DNA of 18,376 bases from JAKQIM01 sp964633225. GTDB taxonomy: Bacteria > Chloroflexota > Anaerolineae > Anaerolineales > UBA4823. Of this stretch, positions 14,859-18,376 are shown in pieces. The position numbers and the translations under genes are program-made. How positions within the stretch are numbered: position 1 is the first letter of the stretch; every line of letters begins with the position of its first letter. The notes beneath the pieces are model-generated. The model was not told the origin of the DNA. It did not search any database and saw only the letters and a program-made list of their open reading frames with translations. The stretch lies in NCBI GenBank assembly GCA_964633225.1, contig CAZWFQ010000063.1:1-18376 (forward strand), given 5' to 3'.

Positions 14859-15416
14859 ATGCCCGAAACCGATGAACATACCCTGATCGCCGCTGCCCAA
14901 CAAGACCCGCAGCATTTTGACCCGTTTTACCGCCGCTACGTAGGGCGTATCTATGCCTACGCCCACCGCCAGACCGGCAGCCGCCAGGCAGCCGAAGATA
15001 TCACCGCCAGCACCTTCGAGAAAGCCCTGGCCCACATCAACAGCTACCGCCCCCAAGGCAGCAGCCCAGCCGCCTGGCTGTACAAGATCGCCCTCAACGA
15101 GGTGCGCAAGAACTACTGGAAACAGCGCTTGCTGCGCCCCCTGCACGAGACCGATACCAGTCCCGTGAACGTCGAACAAGCGGTACAGGCCAACGAACAA
15201 ACCCGCGCTTTGTGGATGGCGCTCTCTCAGCTCTCGCAGGCTGACCGCCAACTGCTGACCCTGCGTTTTTTCGAAGAGTTGAGCAGCGCTGAAGTTGCCA
15301 ATATCCTGGGCTGTTCCCTACCCAAAGTTTACCTGCGCCTGCACCGCGCCCTCAAGCGCCTGCGCAAACAAATGGACCACCAGACCATAGAAGGAGTATC
15401 CTATGTCTCAGAATAA
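14859..15416 (+). CDS. ECF-type RNA polymerase sigma factor
   Basis: 185 residues, the usual size for an ECF sigma. Region 2 spans ~18-90 (FYRRYVGRIYAYAHRQTGS, AEDITASTFEKAL, AAWLYKIALNEVRKNYWKQR) and region 4 spans ~118-172 (LSQADRQLLTLRFFEELSSAEVANIL, then the recognition helix with SLPKVYLRLHRALKRLRK). No region 1.1 or 3 is seen. It directs RNA polymerase to a small regulon, normally including its own promoter, but 100 N lie just upstream and no ECF-type -35 (GGAAC-like) can be seen in the 64 bp left. AGGAG (14849-14853) sits 5 nt before the ATG. Its last 14 nt overlap the start of a membrane protein that is the likely anti-sigma factor. Target genes are unknown. Confidence 0.93.
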   Translation: MPETDEHTLIAAAQQDPQHFDPFYRRYVGRIYAYAHRQTGSRQAAEDITASTFEKALAHINSYRPQGSSPAAWLYKIALNEVRKNYWKQRLLRPLHETDTSPVNVEQAVQANEQTRALWMALSQLSQADRQLLTLRFFEELSSAEVANILGCSLPKVYLRLHRALKRLRKQMDHQTIEGVSYVSE

Positions 15417-16896
15417 TTGTTCCGAATGGGCCAGGCGCCTCGAAGCCCGCCAAACCGGAGAATCCGAGCTGGACCTTGCTGCCAGCCTGCAAGCCAACCG
15501 CCCCCACGCCCCCCTCCCCAAGCCCGAATTCACCGACCACTTACAAGCCCGCCTGGCACAGCGCGCCGCCAGCCAGTCCCATCAAACCAAGATGAGCTTT
15601 GGCTGGCTGGGCGCCGCCGCCGGCCTGGCGCTGGTGGCCCTGGTCACAATTTTTGCCATCCGCCTGCTGCCTCACCCCCCCGCCTTGAACAACCCCACCC
15701 AGCCTGCCGCCATCCAACCCGCCAGCCCTACCGCCACAGCCATCATCCCTGCCCCGGTTCCGCCGCTGGTCGAAGCGCCTGCCCCCGCCCGCCTGGCATA
15801 CAACTGCGCCCCCGGCGCCATCTGCGCCGCCAACCCCGATGGCAGCCAGGCCGCCAACCTCCTCGCCCTGCCCGACCAGGAGATCACCCTGCTCTCCGTC
15901 TCGCCCGACAGGCGCTATTTACTGCTGGCCGTGGAGCCGGATGTGGCCCACCGGCCCACCCCCGATGACCAGCCCGATATCCCCGGCGTGGGCCGCATCG
16001 GCGGGCTGTACACGCTTAACCTGGCTGATGGCAGCCTGGTGCAGTTAGCCGACCGGTTTCAAGGCGGCGGCCTATCCACCTGGAGCACCGCCGCCTGGCA
16101 GCCCGATGGGCAGGTCATCTTCATTAACGAAGACGAGAACCTTCAAACTGCCCTGTACCGCATCCAACCTGATGGCAGTGGACTCACCCGCCTGAGCGAG
16201 ACCGCCCCCAGCCCCACCCACTATCAACTCTTGCAGCCTGCCGGCCCAGAACGCGTTTACTGGCGCGAGGGCATCACAGAAGACTACGCCGTCAGCATGG
16301 GCCATTACTGGTGGTCGCCGGTCAGCGGCGAACAAACCAGGACCCTGGCCTGGCCCACCCTGGGAAACAATTTGGGTGAGGTGCGCATCTCGCCCGCCGG
16401 AGGCCAGATGGCTTACAGCCTATACGAAGACCCCCTGGCAATCTATGTTGCCAGACTGGATGCCTCAGAACCGCGCCAGGTTTGGGCTGCTCCCTCCGGC
16501 GGCGTCACTGCTGGCATGCCGCCTCAGTTCTACTGGGCGCCGGATGGGCGCTCTCTGCTGCTTGAATTGTATTTGATGAACAGCGAGCTGCAACCCGCCT
16601 CGGTAGCCTATGCTTTGTACAATCTAGAAAGCGGTCAAACAATCGGCCTAAAAAGCGGTCAAATAATCGGCCTGCCCTCCGAGCTCACCGTCGAACAAGA
16701 TGTGACCGGCTACGGCTCTTGGGTCATCGGTCTGGATCCCCAGTGGTCGCCGGATGGCAAAACCATCCTGCTCAACCACCCGCATTACGCTTACCCCCTG
16801 CTGCTCGACCTCGAGACGATCACCGTTAGCCAGGCGCTTACCAGCGCCGTCCAACCCGGCAGCCTGGTTTGGCAGCCGGTGATCTGGCTGCCCTGA
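15403..16896 (+). CDS. Putative anti-sigma factor: cytosolic segment, one membrane helix, extracellular TolB/WD40-like propeller
   Basis: 497 residues. Residues 1-64 are polar and helical and should face the cytosol; ~66-89 (FGWLGAAAGLALVALVTIFA) is the only membrane span; 91-128 is a Pro/Ala/Thr linker; 129-497 is a beta-propeller with recurring TolB-type motifs: NPDGSQ 144, SPDRRYLLL 167, QPDGQVIF 233, QPDGSGLTRL 255, SPAGGQMAYS 330, APDGRSLLLEL 379, SPDGKTILL 449. The ATG overlaps the sigma-factor stop by 14 nt and has AAGGAG 6 nt upstream, so the two are coupled, as is normal for sigma/anti-sigma pairs. The cytosolic part lacks the zinc HxxxCxxC motif of ZAS-type anti-sigmas. An 8-residue tandem duplication (ESGQTIGL/KSGQIIGL) lies at 409-424. 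The anti-sigma role is inferred from context; the ligand is unknown. Confidence 0.75.
   Translation: MSQNNCSEWARRLEARQTGESELDLAASLQANRPHAPLPKPEFTDHLQARLAQRAASQSHQTKMSFGWLGAAAGLALVALVTIFAIRLLPHPPALNNPTQPAAIQPASPTATAIIPAPVPPLVEAPAPARLAYNCAPGAICAANPDGSQAANLLALPDQEITLLSVSPDRRYLLLAVEPDVAHRPTPDDQPDIPGVGRIGGLYTLNLADGSLVQLADRFQGGGLSTWSTAAWQPDGQVIFINEDENLQTALYRIQPDGSGLTRLSETAPSPTHYQLLQPAGPERVYWREGITEDYAVSMGHYWWSPVSGEQTRTLAWPTLGNNLGEVRISPAGGQMAYSLYEDPLAIYVARLDASEPRQVWAAPSGGVTAGMPPQFYWAPDGRSLLLELYLMNSELQPASVAYALYNLESGQTIGLKSGQIIGLPSELTVEQDVTGYGSWVIGLDPQWSPDGKTILLNHPHYAYPLLLDLETITVSQALTSAVQPGSLVWQPVIWLP
16627..16674 (+). repeat. 24-bp imperfect tandem duplication within the propeller gene
   Basis: 16627-16650 and 16651-16674 differ at only three bases (first position of unit, the aca/ata codon and the last base) and encode ESGQTIGL then KSGQIIGL. 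The in-frame, near-identical units suggest a recent slippage or duplication in a propeller loop. Confidence 0.85.
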
Positions 16897-16901
16897 AAAT
16901 G

Positions 16902-16942
16902 AAAAGAGCGGGTGACCCTGGTTGGTCACCCGCTCTTTTTTT
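16902..16942. terminator. Strong bidirectional intrinsic terminator
   Basis: AAAAGAGCGGGTGACC (16902-16917) pairs over 16 bp without mismatch with GGTCACCCGCTCTTTT (16924-16939) around a 6-nt loop (CTGGTT), followed by T to 16942, a run of seven T in all. The A-run on the left gives a T-run for minus-strand transcripts as well. It lies between the stop of the propeller gene at 16896 and the stop of the convergent metallopeptidase at 16950, so it ends both. Confidence 0.95.
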
Positions 16943-16949
16943 ATTACCG

Positions 16950-18376
16950 CTACGGCGCTCCAGGGATGTCGATCCCCTCGCCTTTTGCAATCAGATCGGC
17001 GAGCCAATCCGCTTTCAGCTCCGCGTAACTTTTCCCGTCCAGCATGCCATCTTCAGCATGATTGACATACACATCCAGCACCCGATCAAGAGAATAGCGA
17101 TCGCATAACCAGGCTATAAAAGAGGCAGCCTGAGTATAGCTCAATTCCATCCCATCCTGGCCTTCTAAGTGAAAGCCCGAAACCAAGAGTTCGTATTTAA
17201 CACCTATCGGAATTCCCCTCGATCCAGCATATGCATCCCGATACATGGTCGCAAAAGCCACCGCATCGGCGTACAGCCGGGGATTGACAGATTCCTCGTC
17301 CTCCATCTGCCCCCCTTGAGCCAGGTACCATGCCTTCGCCGCCTCAAATTGCTCAGGATCGAGATAATACCAATAGGATGTCCCTGGGAAGTTACTGCGA
17401 TCCCCTTCGTTCACACGACCACTCAAATCCGTAAAGACCACCCCCTTGGCTGTTTGCGGATAAATGGTCAAAAGCGTCCCAAGGTATTCGGCAAAACCCT
17501 CGCTCATCCACAGCGTATCATTATTCAGTGTTGAACTCCATTCGAAGGTATGCACAACTTCATGCAGAACGTCGTAATACACTGCACTCCTGTTTAGCGT
17601 AATGGTATTTCCCTGTGCATAGCCCAGGCGGTCACCGAGCTCCACCACTTCAATCGTGATCGTTTCTTCAAGATTCATCAGGTGGCTGACAGACGGGGCC
17701 TCCGACAGGAGGTATTCTACCAATGCTTTTCGGCCGTAGTAAGCATCATAAATCAAGAATTCAGCCTCAGAGATTTCATCAAAGTATTCCTGGCTTGGGA
17801 TGCAGTTCAGGCAAAAATACATCGTGTCGGTTCTGACGAACAGTTCACACTCGCTCCTCTGAGAATAAAGAAATCCTGCAAAATACCCATCATACGGGTA
17901 GGTGACCGTCCGGTCTACACCCAGCCATTCCAACCAGCGCGTGCGCACGCCGTTATCGACTTCTTCCACCAGCGCATCCGGCTGGATTTCCTCCACCTCC
18001 AACGCATACTGCACCAACGAAGTTGCCGACATGCGGGCAATTTCCCGTTCTTCTTCCGTCGCCCAACTTTCCATGAAACGGGCGATAAATAAACCCGCTA
18101 TATCCAGGTCGTCGGTCGTTTGATACCAGGTTCTCAACTTCTCGCCGTCAGGCTGCTCATCCAGGGCCAGGGAAGACAGGCCAGCCAGCACCCAATATTC
18201 GCCGATGCCCGTTGCAGCACCCAGCAGGGCTTCCGAAAAAGACCTGGAATCTAATTCATCCGGTGAAACAAATACCAGGTCACCCGCTGAATAACACTCC
18301 CCCACGTTAGGATTTGAAAGGATGGTCACGGTGGGCGCATGGCTCATGGGAACAGGAGATGCATTATATAAGTCGC
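16950..18376 (-). CDS. Peptidase-MA-like zinc metallopeptidase (gluzincin), N-terminus beyond window
   Basis: The frame ends at TAG (16950-16952) and stays open through the window edge (DLYNASPVP precedes Met18347), so the ATG at 18347, which has no ribosome site, is probably internal and the true start, perhaps with a signal peptide, is outside. Numbering from that Met, LHEVVHTFEWS (261-271) is the HExxH zinc helix and WMSEGFAEYLG (280-290) gives the third ligand Glu283, 16 residues after the second His. The C-terminal SYTQAASFIAWLCDRYSLDRVLDVY and LKADWLADL match the helices at the end of peptidase-MA/M1-related domains. The ~225 residues before the catalytic helix are acidic and not recognised; they hold a CELF...CLNC cysteine cluster (167-182). 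Likely an extracellular or surface peptidase. It is closed by the terminator at 16902-16942. Substrate is unknown. Confidence 0.75.
   Translation of the reverse strand, partial: DLYNASPVPMSHAPTVTILSNPNVGECYSAGDLVFVSPDELDSRSFSEALLGAATGIGEYWVLAGLSSLALDEQPDGEKLRTWYQTTDDLDIAGLFIARFMESWATEEEREIARMSATSLVQYALEVEEIQPDALVEEVDNGVRTRWLEWLGVDRTVTYPYDGYFAGFLYSQRSECELFVRTDTMYFCLNCIPSQEYFDEISEAEFLIYDAYYGRKALVEYLLSEAPSVSHLMNLEETITIEVVELGDRLGYAQGNTITLNRSAVYYDVLHEVVHTFEWSSTLNNDTLWMSEGFAEYLGTLLTIYPQTAKGVVFTDLSGRVNEGDRSNFPGTSYWYYLDPEQFEAAKAWYLAQGGQMEDEESVNPRLYADAVAFATMYRDAYAGSRGIPIGVKYELLVSGFHLEGQDGMELSYTQAASFIAWLCDRYSLDRVLDVYVNHAEDGMLDGKSYAELKADWLADLIAKGEGIDIPGAP

Overview
The window looks like a chromosomal contig from an uncultured Chloroflexota bacterium, most likely class Anaerolineae. 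This is inferred from the mix of genes: secreted rhamnosidase-type hydrolases, Gly-rich fibre-like secreted proteins, a fused indolepyruvate oxidoreductase, and an ECF sigma/anti-sigma pair with an extracellular propeller. No rRNA or marker gene is present to confirm it. Base composition is fairly even and moderately GC-rich. Two runs of exactly 100 N (6829-6928 and 14695-14794) are scaffold gaps of unknown true size; each interrupts a gene. I see no tRNA, rRNA, CRISPR array, insertion sequence or phage module.

Layout, left to right. (1) Positions 1-3535, + strand: the end of a secreted glycoside hydrolase and a GH78-like alpha-L-rhamnosidase 7 nt downstream, a small plant-polysaccharide (rhamnose) degradation operon. 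(2) 3548-5713, - strand: a large REC-PAS-PAS-GAF-GGDEF protein with an intact active site and I-site, predicted to make c-di-GMP. (3) A 198-bp divergent intergenic region with a good sigma70-type promoter, driving a two-gene + strand operon (5912-7672) for a signal-peptide protein with GVxG repeats and a small secreted protein. (4) 7748-13949, - strand: a compact five-gene operon, transcribed in the order fused IorA-IorB oxidoreductase, AzlC, AzlD, a J-domain coiled-coil protein and a membrane-anchored DUF885 peptidase. (5) 14077 to about 14800, - strand: a YgjP/DUF45 metallopeptidase whose start lies in the second gap. (6) 14859-16896, + strand: an ECF sigma factor overlapping by 14 nt a membrane anti-sigma-like protein with an extracellular TolB/WD40-like propeller, closed by a textbook bidirectional terminator. 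(7) 16950-18376, - strand: a peptidase-MA-like gluzincin whose N-terminus runs off the window.

How the genes may work together (inference): the window suits a heterotroph that breaks down polysaccharides and proteins. The five-gene operon reads as a peptide/amino-acid fermentation unit: a peptidase supplies amino acids, the ferredoxin-linked 2-oxoacid oxidoreductase oxidises the transaminated products, and AzlCD moves branched-chain amino acids across the membrane. The c-di-GMP enzyme sits divergently beside a surface-fibre-like operon, which would fit control of attachment, though only adjacency supports that. The sigma/anti-sigma pair is a cell-surface signalling device whose ligand cannot be told from sequence.
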